A DNA stretch of 32,357 nt from Bacteroidales bacterium (lineage in GTDB: Bacteria > Bacteroidota > Bacteroidia > Bacteroidales > PWNQ01). The stretch spans positions 1 through 32,357 of the forward strand of contig JAIPAE010000017.1 of assembly GCA_021740245.1 (NCBI GenBank), written 5' to 3'. A program made the translations under genes and the position numbers. Under the pieces are notes generated by a model that was not told the DNA's origin, did not search any database, and worked only from the letters and a program-made list of their open reading frames with translations. Positions 7,584 to 16,062 of this stretch are shown piece by piece (the stretch's first letter is position 1; every line of letters begins with the position of its first letter).

Positions 7584-9173
7584 TTAGTCTTTTTCAAAAG
7601 GCTCGGCTACTTCTTTTGCTATCGCAGTGAGCTTTTCTTTTATTTCATCAGTTAATTTACCTGTTTTCAATGCATCCAGAATATCGTTCTGGTATTTTTC
7701 TTCCAAAAGGTTTAGATAAACTTCTTCAAAATCCCGGATTTTATCCACGGGGATATTCTTCAACAGGTTATTTGTTCCTGCAAAGATAATGGCGATTTGT
7801 TTTTCCACTTCCACGGGTGAATATTGGGGTTGTTTAAGGATTTCCACATTTCTGTGTCCTTTATCCAGGACTGCTTTAGTTGCGGCATCCAGGTCGGACC
7901 CGAATTTTGCAAAAGCTTCCAGTTCGCGGAAGGATGCCTGGTCGAGTTTAAGCGTTCCAGCAACTTTTTTCATAGCTTTGACCTGAGCATTGCCTCCAAC
8001 GCGTGATACAGAAATTCCAACATTAATAGCGGGTCGAACACCTGCGTTAAACAAGTCCGATTCGAGGAATATCTGCCCATCGGTAATGGATATCACATTT
8101 GTCGGGATGTAGGCAGAAACATCACCAGCTTGGGTTTCGATGATTGGCAGCGCTGTCATTGAGCCACCTCCTTTTACTTTATCTTTAATTGATTCTGGTA
8201 TATTGTTCATTTTCTGAGCAATAGGATCAGATTCGATAATTTTGGAAGCTCGTTCCAGCAGGCGTGAATGGAGATAAAATACATCACCAGGATAAGCTTC
8301 ACGGCCTGGCGGGCGGCGCAACAGCAGCGACACCTCCCGGTAGGACACCGCCTGTTTTGAGAGGTCGTCATAGATCAACAAGGCATGACGACCAGTATCC
8401 CGAAAAAATTCTCCTATTGAAGCTCCGGCAAAAGGTGCATAAAACTGCATTGCAGCAGGATCAGAAGCTGTTGCCGATACGATGACTGTGTAATCCAGCG
8501 CTCCTTTGTCACGCAATGTTTCCACGATCTGAGCTATAGTTGACCCTTTTTGTCCAATTGCCACATAAACACAATATACAGGGTCTCCTTTATCATAAAA
8601 TTCTTTTTGGTTGATGATCGTATCAATAGCAATAGCCGTTTTTCCGGTTTGGCGGTCACCAATAATAAGCTCGCGCTGGCCCCTGCCAATAGGGATCATA
8701 GAGTCTATAGCTTTTATGCCGGTTTGCAGTGGTTCTTTTACAGGCTGGCGAAAGATAACTCCAGGTGCTTTTCGTTCCAATGGTAATTCAAATCGTTCTC
8801 CCTCAATCTCTCCACGCCCATCCAAAGGCTCACCAATAGTATTTACTACACGTCCCAACATACCTTCTCCTACATTAATGGATGCGATTTTCCCTGTTCT
8901 CTTCACCTTATCACCTTCCATAATATCCCCGGATTCTCCCAGCAATACTGCTCCAACGTTATCTTCTTCCAGGTTCAATACAATTGCTTTTAGCCCCGTT
9001 TTCAGAAACTCCAGCATTTCACCCGCTTCAGCATTTTCAATACCATATATCCGGGCAATACCGTCTCCTATCTGTAATACACTGCCTACTTCTTCCAGTT
9101 GGTCTTCGTGTTTATAACCGCTTAATTGTTGTCTTAATATCGCTGATACTTCAGCTGGTTTTATTTCTGCCAT
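7584..9173 (-). CDS. atpA: F-type ATP synthase alpha subunit
   Basis: A 529-residue non-catalytic nucleotide-binding subunit of F1. It carries the Walker A GDRQTGKT, the [15 protein letters not shown] block and [26 protein letters not shown], all diagnostic of alpha. Length is slightly above the usual 500-515 because of a longer C-terminus. The ATG at 9173 opens [17 protein letters not shown]. Spacing to atpH (24 bases) and atpG (36 bases) fits one transcript. Several long ORFs on the opposite strand here are shadows. Confidence 0.98.
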   Translation of the reverse strand: MAEIKPAEVSAILRQQLSGYKHEDQLEEVGSVLQIGDGIARIYGIENAEAGEMLEFLKTGLKAIVLNLEEDNVGAVLLGESGDIMEGDKVKRTGKIASINVGEGMLGRVVNTIGEPLDGRGEIEGERFELPLERKAPGVIFRQPVKEPLQTGIKAIDSMIPIGRGQRELIIGDRQTGKTAIAIDTIINQKEFYDKGDPVYCVYVAIGQKGSTIAQIVETLRDKGALDYTVIVSATASDPAAMQFYAPFAGASIGEFFRDTGRHALLIYDDLSKQAVSYREVSLLLRRPPGREAYPGDVFYLHSRLLERASKIIESDPIAQKMNNIPESIKDKVKGGGSMTALPIIETQAGDVSAYIPTNVISITDGQIFLESDLFNAGVRPAINVGISVSRVGGNAQVKAMKKVAGTLKLDQASFRELEAFAKFGSDLDAATKAVLDKGHRNVEILKQPQYSPVEVEKQIAIIFAGTNNLLKNIPVDKIRDFEEVYLNLLEEKYQNDILDALKTGKLTDEIKEKLTAIAKEVAEPFEKD

Positions 9174-9197
9174 GATGATCGTTTTTTCTTATGACAA

Positions 9198-9755
9198 TTA
9201 AAATTTTCCTTCGTATACGTTTACTTTAAATTCCTTTTCAAGTTCATTGATGCGCTTCTTAATACTCATATCAATTTCGTTATCATCCACTCTCAGCACC
9301 AACCCTCCAATTAAATCCTCATTTATGTTTTCAACCAGTTCAATCTCTGCTTTGATCTGTTCCTGCAATGATTCTATGACAATTTTGCGTACATTATCAT
9401 TGACACTTTGTGCTGTTGAAAGATATGCCGTTTTGATATTCTTGTATTGTTTCAGATAAACAACAAACTGCTCAGCTATTTCAGGAATAAATGTTTCCCG
9501 ATTTTTCTGCAAGATGATCATCAGGTAAGTCAGGACTGTGTCTCCCACATATTTTTCAAACAAAGCACGTATTACCATCTTTTTCCTTTTGCTGTTCATT
9601 AAAGGATTCTTTAATAACAATTGCAGCTCCCGGCTTTGTTTTATCGTATTATTCACCAGATCTATATCTTTCATCACTTCTTCCGTATTGTCCTGTTCCA
9701 GAGCAAAGCTGAAGAGCGCTTTAGCATACCGTTTTCCAACCTTTGAAATATTCAT
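9198..9755 (-). CDS. atpH: F-type ATP synthase delta subunit
   Basis: A 185-residue peripheral-stalk subunit (OSCP homologue) that links subunit b to the top of F1. The N-terminal KVGKRYAKALFSFALEQ and the C-terminal NINEDLIGGLVLRVDDNEIDMSIKKRINEL are the family signatures. The track begins at a TTG (9761); the ATG at 9755 (MNISKVGKRY) is the better start. It is separated from atpF by an unusually long 129-base spacer that holds a hairpin repeat. Confidence 0.95.
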   Translation of the reverse strand: MNISKVGKRYAKALFSFALEQDNTEEVMKDIDLVNNTIKQSRELQLLLKNPLMNSKRKKMVIRALFEKYVGDTVLTYLMIILQKNRETFIPEIAEQFVVYLKQYKNIKTAYLSTAQSVNDNVRKIVIESLQEQIKAEIELVENINEDLIGGLVLRVDDNEIDMSIKKRINELEKEFKVNVYEGKF

Positions 9756-9787
9756 ATGCAAAATTGATTTTAATGTTACTCTGTTTA

Positions 9788-9851
9788 CCCCGTCATATTA
9801 TTCGGGGGAAGCCCATGCTATAACACGCCTAAGGCGGGTCATTTTCTTGTG
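9788..9851. repeat. Copy A of a hairpin-forming intergenic repeat
   Basis: The core CCCATGCTATA..CGCCTAAGGCGGG to CTTGTG (9812-9851) matches 38 of 40 bases with copy B at 13170-13209. Upstream the two copies also share CCCGTCA and CGGG arms. CGCC-TAA-GGCG forms a short hairpin. The copy sits in the atpF-atpH spacer, so it is transcribed inside the cluster. Confidence 0.75.
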
Positions 9852-9884
9852 CTTTTAAGGCAAACATGTTCGTTCATATAGCAT

Positions 9885-10379
9885 TTAGTTAAATTTAACC
9901 TTCTCAAGTTGTTCCAGGATCAATTCCTGGTGTTTATTTTTATCAGATAATTCTTTTTTGAGGACTTTTTCAGCAATTTCCACAGACAGTTTAGCAATTT
10001 CGTTTTTAAGATCGGTTACAGCAGCCATCCGCTCATAATGAATTTGTTCTTTAGCTTCCTCCAATACTTTATCTGCTTCCTGCTTAGCATTTACTTTGGC
10101 TTCTTCCACAATACGTTCGCTGGATTTTCTCGCTTCTTTCAGGATACTTTCACGCTCCCGACGGGCTTCTTTCAAGAGTTTTTCATTACCTGCTTTTAGG
10201 TTTTTCATTTCTTCCCTTGCCTTTTCGGCTGCATGAAGCGCCTCATCAATAGAGGCTTCACGTCTTTTAAGCGACTTCATGATTGGTCTCCATGCATACC
10301 TACCCAGTATAAACAAGACAATCAAGAAAGGCAGGGTCATCCAAATAATTAATCCAAGGCCAGGTGTTACTAGTCCCAT
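9885..10379 (-). CDS. atpF: F-type ATP synthase b subunit
   Basis: A 164-residue peripheral-stalk subunit. A single N-terminal membrane helix (about residues 5-27, LGLIIWMTLPFLIVLFILGR) is followed by a long charged coiled coil rich in Glu, Lys and Ala (SLKRREASIDEALHAAEKAREE...). Length is normal. It anchors delta/F1 to subunit a. Its ATG lies 80 bases past the atpE stop. Confidence 0.96.
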   Translation of the reverse strand: MGLVTPGLGLIIWMTLPFLIVLFILGRYAWRPIMKSLKRREASIDEALHAAEKAREEMKNLKAGNEKLLKEARRERESILKEARKSSERIVEEAKVNAKQEADKVLEEAKEQIHYERMAAVTDLKNEIAKLSVEIAEKVLKKELSDKNKHQELILEQLEKVKFN

Positions 10380-10459
10380 AATACTTCGTTTTTTATTTTA
10401 TCAACACTAAAAATCTCTTTCCCGCAACCAACCGTTACGGGAAAGAGTCTGATCTTTGT

Positions 10460-10720
10460 TTACAGCACAACAATCAACAGAGAGATAACAATAGCAAAGA
10501 AGGAAACACCTTCAATGAGTGCGGCAGAGATGATCATATTGGAACGGATATCACCAGCAGCTTCTGGCTGACGGGCAATAGACTCCAATGCACTTCTACC
10601 GATGTTACCAATTCCGATTGCGGCCGCTAAGGCAGCTACTGCAGCGCCAAGACCTGCTCCCATTTGAGCAAAAGGTCCCAGATCTGTTGCTGCTTGTAAC
10701 ATTACATTAAGTAAAGGCAT
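10460..10720 (-). CDS. atpE: F-type ATP synthase c subunit (proteolipid)
   Basis: An 86-residue hairpin of two membrane helices with the polar loop ARQPEA. The ion-carrying carboxylate is E70 in ALIEGVSFF. The ligands typical of sodium-type c subunits (Gln in helix 1, Glu-Ser/Thr in helix 2) are not seen, so proton coupling is inferred. Helix 1 reads GLGAAVAALAAAIGIG, with alanines at several places where many c subunits have the GxGxGxG packing motif; this could influence ring size. It lies between atpB and atpF with short spacers. Confidence 0.97.
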   Translation of the reverse strand: MPLLNVMLQAATDLGPFAQMGAGLGAAVAALAAAIGIGNIGRSALESIARQPEAAGDIRSNMIISAALIEGVSFFAIVISLLIVVL

Positions 10721-10755
10721 AATAAATAAAACTTATTGGTTTATATTTCAATTAA

Positions 10756-11892
10756 CTAATGTGCTTCTTCGGTTGCCATGCCCAAATATAGTGCTGACAA
10801 CAAGGTGAATACATAAGCCTGGATAAATGCAACCAGTAGCTCAAGGAAATCTATAAAGACGGTGAAAGCTACTGAAAAAACAGACACACCATATCCTGCT
10901 ATTGCATTGGATACGCTAAAAATAAAAATCAGGCTGACAAATCCTAAAACGATGATATGCCCGGCAAGAATATTTGCAAACAAACGCACCATCAGCACAA
11001 ACGGCTTTGTTATCATCCCCAACACTTCAACTATAGGCATTAGTGGAATAGGAAACTTTAACCACCACGGAACACCGGGTGTATTAAAGATATGTTTCCA
11101 GTAATGTTTGTTGCCACTAAAGGTTGTTGCTAAAAATGTAAATACTGCCAAAACCATCGTCACTGTGATATTACCGGTAATATTTGCGCCTCCGGGAAAA
11201 AACGGCACCAGTCCCAGCAAATTGGCAAAAAGAATGAAGAAAAACATTGTCAATAAAAACGGTAAGAATCGTTCATATTTTTTCTCTCCGATAGATGGTT
11301 TAGCTACATCATCGCGGATAAACAAAATTACAGGCTCCAACAAAGACTGCAACCCTTTAGGTGCACTTTCCGGATTTGTTTTGTATCGTTTAGCCACCGA
11401 TAAAAAAATCAAAACCAACAGGATCGATGTAACAAAAACACCGGCTGCCGTTTTAGTAATGGAAAAATCCAGTGGTTCCGACCTTGATTCATCCACGGCC
11501 AATGTTCCAGTCTTCACCGGAACAATATTCTGATCTTCGGTTAATTTAAACCCCTTGTATGAATCATGTCCATGATGAAACCGGGAAGACATAAAGACAT
11601 GGAGTTTCTCTTTATCCCGGTCGTAAAGAATTACAGGCAAGGGTATTGTGATATGTTTTTCTCCGATCGTGGCAATATGCCATTCATGCATATCTTTCAC
11701 GTGCTCAAGGATCATTTCACCAGCATTAAAGTCTTCATGTTCAGCATCAATCTCATGCTTTTCGTTTTCATATATGTTCGTTTTCCCTTTCTTTTCACTG
11801 GCATTTATTCCTAAACTGAAAATCAGCAGAAAAAAAATCAAAAACACAACATAAACCCTTTTGCCTCTGCTACTTAAACCCATATCTACCAT
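10756..11892 (-). CDS. atpB: F-type ATP synthase a subunit with long N-terminal extracytoplasmic extension
   Basis: The track starts at a TTG (11907). ATGs at 11892 and 11883 are both plausible and either keeps the basic, hydrophobic signal-like N-terminus (RGKRVYVVFLIFFLLIFSL). About 120 residues of hydrophilic, His/Glu-rich sequence follow (HEWHIATIGEKHITIPL, RFHHGHD), then the usual membrane core. The essential arginine is in MVRLFANILAGH, and FLELLVAFIQAYVFTLLSALYL is the conserved last helix region. Usual length is 240-290 residues; about 380 with such an N-terminal domain is a known Bacteroidota pattern. Subunit a forms the proton half-channels beside the c ring. It precedes atpE by 35 bases. 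Confidence 0.95.
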   Translation of the reverse strand: MVDMGLSSRGKRVYVVFLIFFLLIFSLGINASEKKGKTNIYENEKHEIDAEHEDFNAGEMILEHVKDMHEWHIATIGEKHITIPLPVILYDRDKEKLHVFMSSRFHHGHDSYKGFKLTEDQNIVPVKTGTLAVDESRSEPLDFSITKTAAGVFVTSILLVLIFLSVAKRYKTNPESAPKGLQSLLEPVILFIRDDVAKPSIGEKKYERFLPFLLTMFFFILFANLLGLVPFFPGGANITGNITVTMVLAVFTFLATTFSGNKHYWKHIFNTPGVPWWLKFPIPLMPIVEVLGMITKPFVLMVRLFANILAGHIIVLGFVSLIFIFSVSNAIAGYGVSVFSVAFTVFIDFLELLVAFIQAYVFTLLSALYLGMATEEAH

Positions 11893-12012
11893 TTGATTTT
11901 GAATCAAGTGCCCAAATTTAGTAATTTTTTCAGAGCCTTAAATATTATTTTATTCTCAGCGGCATCATTTTTAACTTTGATATTCCTACAAACCAGAAAA
12001 TCAGTATTGAAT

Positions 12013-12423
12013 TTAATCTTCTAATGAATCATGCTTATCAATGGTTTTTACAATAGAAACCACTTCAAAGGCTGTAAATAGGAGATATAAAATAAGAAAA
12101 GTAATCAGGAAATTCAAAGCATCCTCAGGAAATTCAAAAGAATATACAAACATAACAACGGTCATAACCAATATTTTAATAACAGTACCGAGGATATAGC
12201 GGTTATTAAATTGTGCAAACCTATATTTGTTGCCTTTTAAAAGTAGACGGTGCACAAAAATAGTAAGGACATAAAAAAATACTATAATGTAAAACATTAC
12301 CTGAGATATTAATTCTGCCGGCGCCAACCAGTTATATAATATTGCCAAAACAAATATCCCCGCAGTAAACAAAGTAAGATCGCGCAGAAACGTTCTCATA
12401 ATTGGATTAGATTTACTCATCAT
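12013..12423 (-). CDS. Four-helix AtpI-like membrane protein of the ATP synthase cluster
   Basis: A 136-residue protein with four predicted membrane helices (about 16-34, 38-57, 80-98 and 105-125). It starts with two consecutive ATGs just after the atpZ TGA (TGAAATGATG). Position between atpZ and atpB is where AtpI or an equivalent small Fo assembly factor is found, and Bacteroidota clusters carry a comparable poorly conserved gene here. AtpI-type proteins assist c-ring assembly. Sequence similarity to AtpI is not strong enough to name it; the call rests on topology and position. Confidence 0.75.
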   Translation of the reverse strand: MMSKSNPIMRTFLRDLTLFTAGIFVLAILYNWLAPAELISQVMFYIIVFFYVLTIFVHRLLLKGNKYRFAQFNNRYILGTVIKILVMTVVMFVYSFEFPEDALNFLITFLILYLLFTAFEVVSIVKTIDKHDSLED

Positions 12424-12424
12424 T

Positions 12425-12652
12425 TCATTTTTTTAAAAATTCTCTTATTGAAATATAAATAGCTGCAACAACGGCAATCATTGACAAAATAACAGTCATC
12501 ACAGGAAACTTCCAACTCAAAACTTTATCCAGTTCTACACCTCCCCATGCTCCGGCAACAATAATTGCCATCATCTGCAAAGCCATTCCTGAATATTTGG
12601 CATAGTTATGCAGACTGGTTTTGTTTTTGTTTCTGGGCTTGTTTTTGTCCAT
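12425..12652 (-). CDS. atpZ: AtpZ/AtpI-family small membrane protein
   Basis: A 75-residue protein with a basic N-terminus (MDKNKPRNKNK) and two membrane helices. The motif MMAIIVAGAWGGVELDKVL fits the AtpZ/AtpI family (PF09527), where the first helix ends in a G-x-x-LD pattern. It encodes a presumed Fo assembly or Mg2+/Ca2+-linked accessory protein. Its first 15 codons overlap the last 47 bases of the bactofilin gene in another frame, so the two are tightly coupled. It is followed one base later by the four-TM gene. Confidence 0.88.
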   Translation of the reverse strand: MDKNKPRNKNKTSLHNYAKYSGMALQMMAIIVAGAWGGVELDKVLSWKFPVMTVILSMIAVVAAIYISIREFLKK

Positions 12653-13028
12653 CCGGGTTTTCTCTGTTTTTTACATTTGAAACAGGATCATCCGTCATCT
12701 TACAAGCAGCATTGAATACCGCACCCGGCTCTATAGCCAGTTTTTGTGTAAATACATCACCATCCAAACGAGCTGAAGATTTCATGGTTAATAATTCTTT
12801 CACAACCAGTTTCCCTTTGATTTTACCGGATATCTCTGCACTTTTACAATTAATTTCTCCTTCAATATATCCACTTTGCCCCAAAATTACTTTTTCTTTT
12901 GCATTGATTGTTCCGATGACCTTACCATCGATGCGAAGGCGCCCTATAGACTCCAGGTCTCCACGTATTACTGTTCCCGAATCTAAGATGTTAATTGCAC
13001 TATTGTCAAGTTCTGTTGTTTTTGCCAT
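12606..13028 (-). CDS. Bactofilin (polymer-forming cytoskeletal protein)
   Basis: A 140-residue bactofilin (DUF583, PF04519). The right-handed beta-helix repeats are visible: NILDSGTVIRGDLESIGRLRIDGKV, ...NAKEKVILGQSGYIEGEI, ...CKSAEISGKIKGKLV. The tail is disordered and Gln/Lys-rich. Bactofilins self-assemble into filaments that position envelope machinery and shape cells. The track start (13064) is a TTG; I choose the ATG at 13028 because AGAAGGA lies six bases upstream, which is notable in a phylum that rarely uses Shine-Dalgarno sites. It is first in the ATP synthase cluster and its 3' end overlaps atpZ. Confidence 0.92.
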   Translation of the reverse strand: MAKTTELDNSAINILDSGTVIRGDLESIGRLRIDGKVIGTINAKEKVILGQSGYIEGEINCKSAEISGKIKGKLVVKELLTMKSSARLDGDVFTQKLAIEPGAVFNAACKMTDDPVSNVKNRENPDGQKQAQKQKQNQSA

Positions 13029-13061
13029 TTTATTCCTTCTCATTATATTTAAGTAAAACGC

Positions 13062-13093
13062 CAAATTTATGATTATTTTTTTATTTAGTCAAT
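13062..13093 (-). promoter_or_regulatory. Promoter upstream of the bactofilin-atp cluster
   Basis: On the minus strand ATTG, a 20-base spacer, then TAAATTTG. This fits the Bacteroidota pattern TTTG-N19-21-TAnnTTTG with one mismatch in the -33 box. Transcription would start about 25-30 bases before the bactofilin ATG at 13028. Confidence 0.55.
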
Positions 13094-13146
13094 TTATTTA
13101 TCTTACTTGATTCATATGATTAAATTTTATTAATTCGGTGATATTT

Positions 13147-13228
13147 ATCCCGTCAGTGCGGGATGGAACCCCATGCTATAGCCCGCCTAAGGCGGGTCAT
13201 TTTCTTGTGTCCGCCTCAGGCGGATCAT
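13147..13228. repeat. Copy B of the hairpin-forming intergenic repeat (three stems)
   Basis: Contains the 40-base core shared with copy A (13170-13209, 38/40 identical). Three consecutive palindromes are visible: TCCCG-TCAGTG-CGGGA (13148-13163), CCCGCC-TAA-GGCGGG (13182-13196) and TCCGCC-TCA-GGCGGA (13210-13224). It lies upstream of the bactofilin gene, beyond its promoter. The structure resembles REP-type elements. Confidence 0.78.
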
Positions 13229-13274
13229 GGAGGTTTCAAATGTATGAATCAGGGCCTGATGAAAACCGGCAGAT

Positions 13275-13382
13275 ATGTATAAAACAGACAATTATAAAAA
13301 ACTAAAACAAATTGAACCAGATAGATACTTATGGTTAAGCTGCTTATTTACTTTTCTTTTAATTATAATCATTAAAAATTAA
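13275..13382 (+). CDS. Small single-pass membrane protein candidate (35 aa)
   Basis: This ORF is too short for the track. ATG at 13275 opens a hydrophilic stretch (MYKTDNYKKLKQIEPDRYLW), followed by a hydrophobic segment and a KN end, the usual layout of a tiny membrane protein. Its TAA lies across the porW stop, so the two genes are tail-to-tail with a four-base overlap. No promoter or Shine-Dalgarno site is clear. No family recognised; a chance ORF is possible. Confidence 0.35.
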   Translation: MYKTDNYKKLKQIEPDRYLWLSCLFTFLLIIIIKN

Positions 13383-16006
13383 TTACTCAGATAATTTTTC
13401 TCGAAAAACCTGATGTACTCTTCCACATTCTTTCGTTTATAAAATCTGGAATAATCATTTACAGATATGATAAAGTGTTTCCCATTGTTATTTTTAAAAA
13501 ACGGATCAAATGCATTATTAACTTTTATAGAACGATAATATTTCAAACCTTCTTCGGCATCACTAAATCTACTAACGGTCAGCATTTGCCGTGTATTATC
13601 GAGATATACACTGTTTACAGACAGGTCTTTTAACCCGTGGTATTCATTATTGAAGTCAGAATAAGCTGCTTTAAGATCATTTACAGATAATCCTTTAACA
13701 CTGAAAACAGCAATATAAAGCTGCATTGTCTCAGGCTTATAAGTGTAAAATTCTTTATTCGCTGAGCCATCACCTTTTTGCTTTAGCTTGCTGCTGCCAG
13801 AATTATCCGGTGTTAAAGCCTGTAATATATTACTTGCTTTTTCAGCGGATTCTGAATTTTTATAATTATTCACTACATATTTTAATGCTTTTACATATGC
13901 TGTAGAATCGGACATTTTTCCATTTGCAAAAGCCTTAAGCAGAGCAAGCCTTGAGGCTATTTCTGATTCTCCATACCTTGACATTCCGGTATCAGCCAAT
14001 GTTACCACCCTGGAATATGATCCCTGTTCATAAACATTCCATGCTTCACTATAAAATTTTTCTGCTTCATTCATATTTTTTGCCTGATCTTGGAAATAAT
14101 CAGGGTCTTTGATGATTTTAGCATAATCACTTTCAGGGTAATTATTCAGAATCAGTTTTTTATACTCATTTGCTTTTACTGTATCCTCCAATTTATTATA
14201 ATTCTGATACAAGTGATAATAGGTTCTTAAAGTATATTTTGATTTCGGGTCCTTGTCAATCAGATTTTCATGGCTTTCCACTGCTTTTTCATAATCTCTG
14301 AGGTCTTCCTGGTAGATCAACCCCAGGTTAAATAATGCATTCATAATAATGCTGTCGGAGATTGCCTTAGCAGAATCAGTCAATGGTAAATCTTGCAGGT
14401 AATAGGCTTTGTCTTTATTTGTTAATTCGCCACCTTCAAGACTGTCTATGATCATCTCATCGGTTTCATATCCTGACCCGTTTCCGAAACTTACCGTAGT
14501 TTTATCACTTAACCGCCAGTTATCTTCCAGATTTCGTTCTCCCCATTGTTTTTTAAATTCAGTAAACCCAAACGATTTTGCCTGGTTATTGTAAAAGTAC
14601 CATTCGCCACTACCTCCCCCCATAGACCTTCGGGCATTATTCATCTGGCTTTCTCGCATGGCATTTACTCTTCTCTGTTCCTCCATTCTTTTACGACTTT
14701 CCTCTTCCTTCACCTCCGCAATCAGTTCATCGATAAACCGATTACGCTCAGCCACAGGCATTGAAGCAATTCGTTGCAGGCTATCCTGTCTTTGAACTTT
14801 CATCAGGTTATCAACCAGATTTGAAAGAACGTTATGTTTTGCCTTTAGTGAATCATAAGCAGGATATTGTTTAGGAAGAAAAGTCATAGCACTGTCATAA
14901 TAATTCTGAGCCAATTCATACTTTTTCTGGTCAAAAAACAACTCACCCAACTCCAGGGACGAAACAGCTTTCTGTCTGTTATTATTCAGGCTTTTGCTAA
15001 CAGATTTCCTCAAATATTCTATCCTTTGCTTCATATCGCCTTCCTTCATAGCTATTTGAGCTAAAGCATAATAAATAACATCTTTATATTCTTTATTCTT
15101 ACTATCTTTGAGTAAGTCGTGGAGTTCAGATTTAATATCATAATCTTCATCCTGATTGCCCTGATAGGCCTCGGCAATATTAATTTTAGAATAAAAGGTC
15201 AATTCATAGGAAGGGTTCTTATTAATAACTTTTCTGAAGGCATTCGTTGCTTTCCAGTAATTACCATTCTTTTGATGTATTTGCGCTTTAATAAACATCA
15301 GGCGGGTTACTATATCTTTATCCTTGTTTGCTTCAATCGCTTTATCCAGCCATTGAACAGCTTTATCATAATAGTCTGTATCAATATAAAGTTGAGCATA
15401 AACTCTTGTGTAGAGTCTCCTGACTTTTTTTGAAACATCTCCCCTGCTGTCATAGAACCGGACCTGGTCCAGCGAATTGAGCGCTTGCTCATGATTTCCT
15501 CTGATCACATCTACACGGGCTTTCCAGACCATTGCGTTATTTACCTTGTCATGACTATGATATTTAGAAATAACATAATTAAAAAGCCGCTTGGAAAGCA
15601 AATATTCTCTTTTATAAAAATGTGCTTTTCCCATCAATAGATAAGCATCATCAATCCATTTGTTGTATTCTTTCCCGCTGAATTCCATGGAATGTTTTTG
15701 AACAACTTTTGCTGCTTTTTTTACAGCCCTGTCCATTTGGGGAGCAGCAGACTGCGATGCAGTTTCATCTGCTAACCTGAAAACAGGCAAAACACGATCG
15801 AAGTTATCCACATGTGCATCCTGTATCTGTTCTACACCCTGCTTTAAAGCCTGATGACCATTGAATAAAGCATTGTAGTGTGCCGTAAGGTTATGAAATG
15901 CCCGGCGCGTTAAGGTATTTTTTCGTGTAGAGCAACCCCAGTTCATTACAATCATAACAACCAAAAAAGCTATGACTGAAAATATTTTAAGTTTTTTATT
16001 ATTCAA
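13379..16006 (-). CDS. porW: PorW/SprE-type TPR lipoprotein of the type IX secretion system
   Basis: An 875-residue lipoprotein. The basic start MNNKKLKIF, a hydrophobic segment and MNWGC (Cys about 25) form a lipoprotein signal. The sequence after it, RRAFHNLTAHYNALFNGHQALKQGV, is the hallmark of PorW (Porphyromonas) and SprE (Flavobacterium), a periplasmic/outer-membrane TPR protein needed for T9SS export and gliding. TPR-like helices fill much of the protein (for example DDAYLLMGKAHFYKREYLLSKRLFNYVI); a Met/Arg-rich low-complexity linker lies near 440-480. The start codon is TTG; no upstream in-frame ATG exists and the next ATG would delete the basic part of the signal. It is divergent from the M23 gene; no other T9SS core gene is in the window. 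Confidence 0.88.
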   Translation of the reverse strand: MNNKKLKIFSVIAFLVVMIVMNWGCSTRKNTLTRRAFHNLTAHYNALFNGHQALKQGVEQIQDAHVDNFDRVLPVFRLADETASQSAAPQMDRAVKKAAKVVQKHSMEFSGKEYNKWIDDAYLLMGKAHFYKREYLLSKRLFNYVISKYHSHDKVNNAMVWKARVDVIRGNHEQALNSLDQVRFYDSRGDVSKKVRRLYTRVYAQLYIDTDYYDKAVQWLDKAIEANKDKDIVTRLMFIKAQIHQKNGNYWKATNAFRKVINKNPSYELTFYSKINIAEAYQGNQDEDYDIKSELHDLLKDSKNKEYKDVIYYALAQIAMKEGDMKQRIEYLRKSVSKSLNNNRQKAVSSLELGELFFDQKKYELAQNYYDSAMTFLPKQYPAYDSLKAKHNVLSNLVDNLMKVQRQDSLQRIASMPVAERNRFIDELIAEVKEEESRKRMEEQRRVNAMRESQMNNARRSMGGGSGEWYFYNNQAKSFGFTEFKKQWGERNLEDNWRLSDKTTVSFGNGSGYETDEMIIDSLEGGELTNKDKAYYLQDLPLTDSAKAISDSIIMNALFNLGLIYQEDLRDYEKAVESHENLIDKDPKSKYTLRTYYHLYQNYNKLEDTVKANEYKKLILNNYPESDYAKIIKDPDYFQDQAKNMNEAEKFYSEAWNVYEQGSYSRVVTLADTGMSRYGESEIASRLALLKAFANGKMSDSTAYVKALKYVVNNYKNSESAEKASNILQALTPDNSGSSKLKQKGDGSANKEFYTYKPETMQLYIAVFSVKGLSVNDLKAAYSDFNNEYHGLKDLSVNSVYLDNTRQMLTVSRFSDAEEGLKYYRSIKVNNAFDPFFKNNNGKHFIISVNDYSRFYKRKNVEEYIRFFEKNYLSN

Positions 16007-16062
16007 ATCTGTATTCTGTTTTTCTTTTTTAAATCATTTGTATTTAATAAACTTAAAAGCCA

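Noticed and set aside
8611-9117. 168-aa plus-strand ORF opposite atpA
   Set aside because: Shadow of the strongly conserved alpha-subunit frame; the product is Ser/Pro-rich with no protein-like pattern.
12565-13056. 163-aa plus-strand ORF opposite bactofilin and atpZ
   Set aside because: Antisense shadow; the minus strand encodes recognisable bactofilin repeats.
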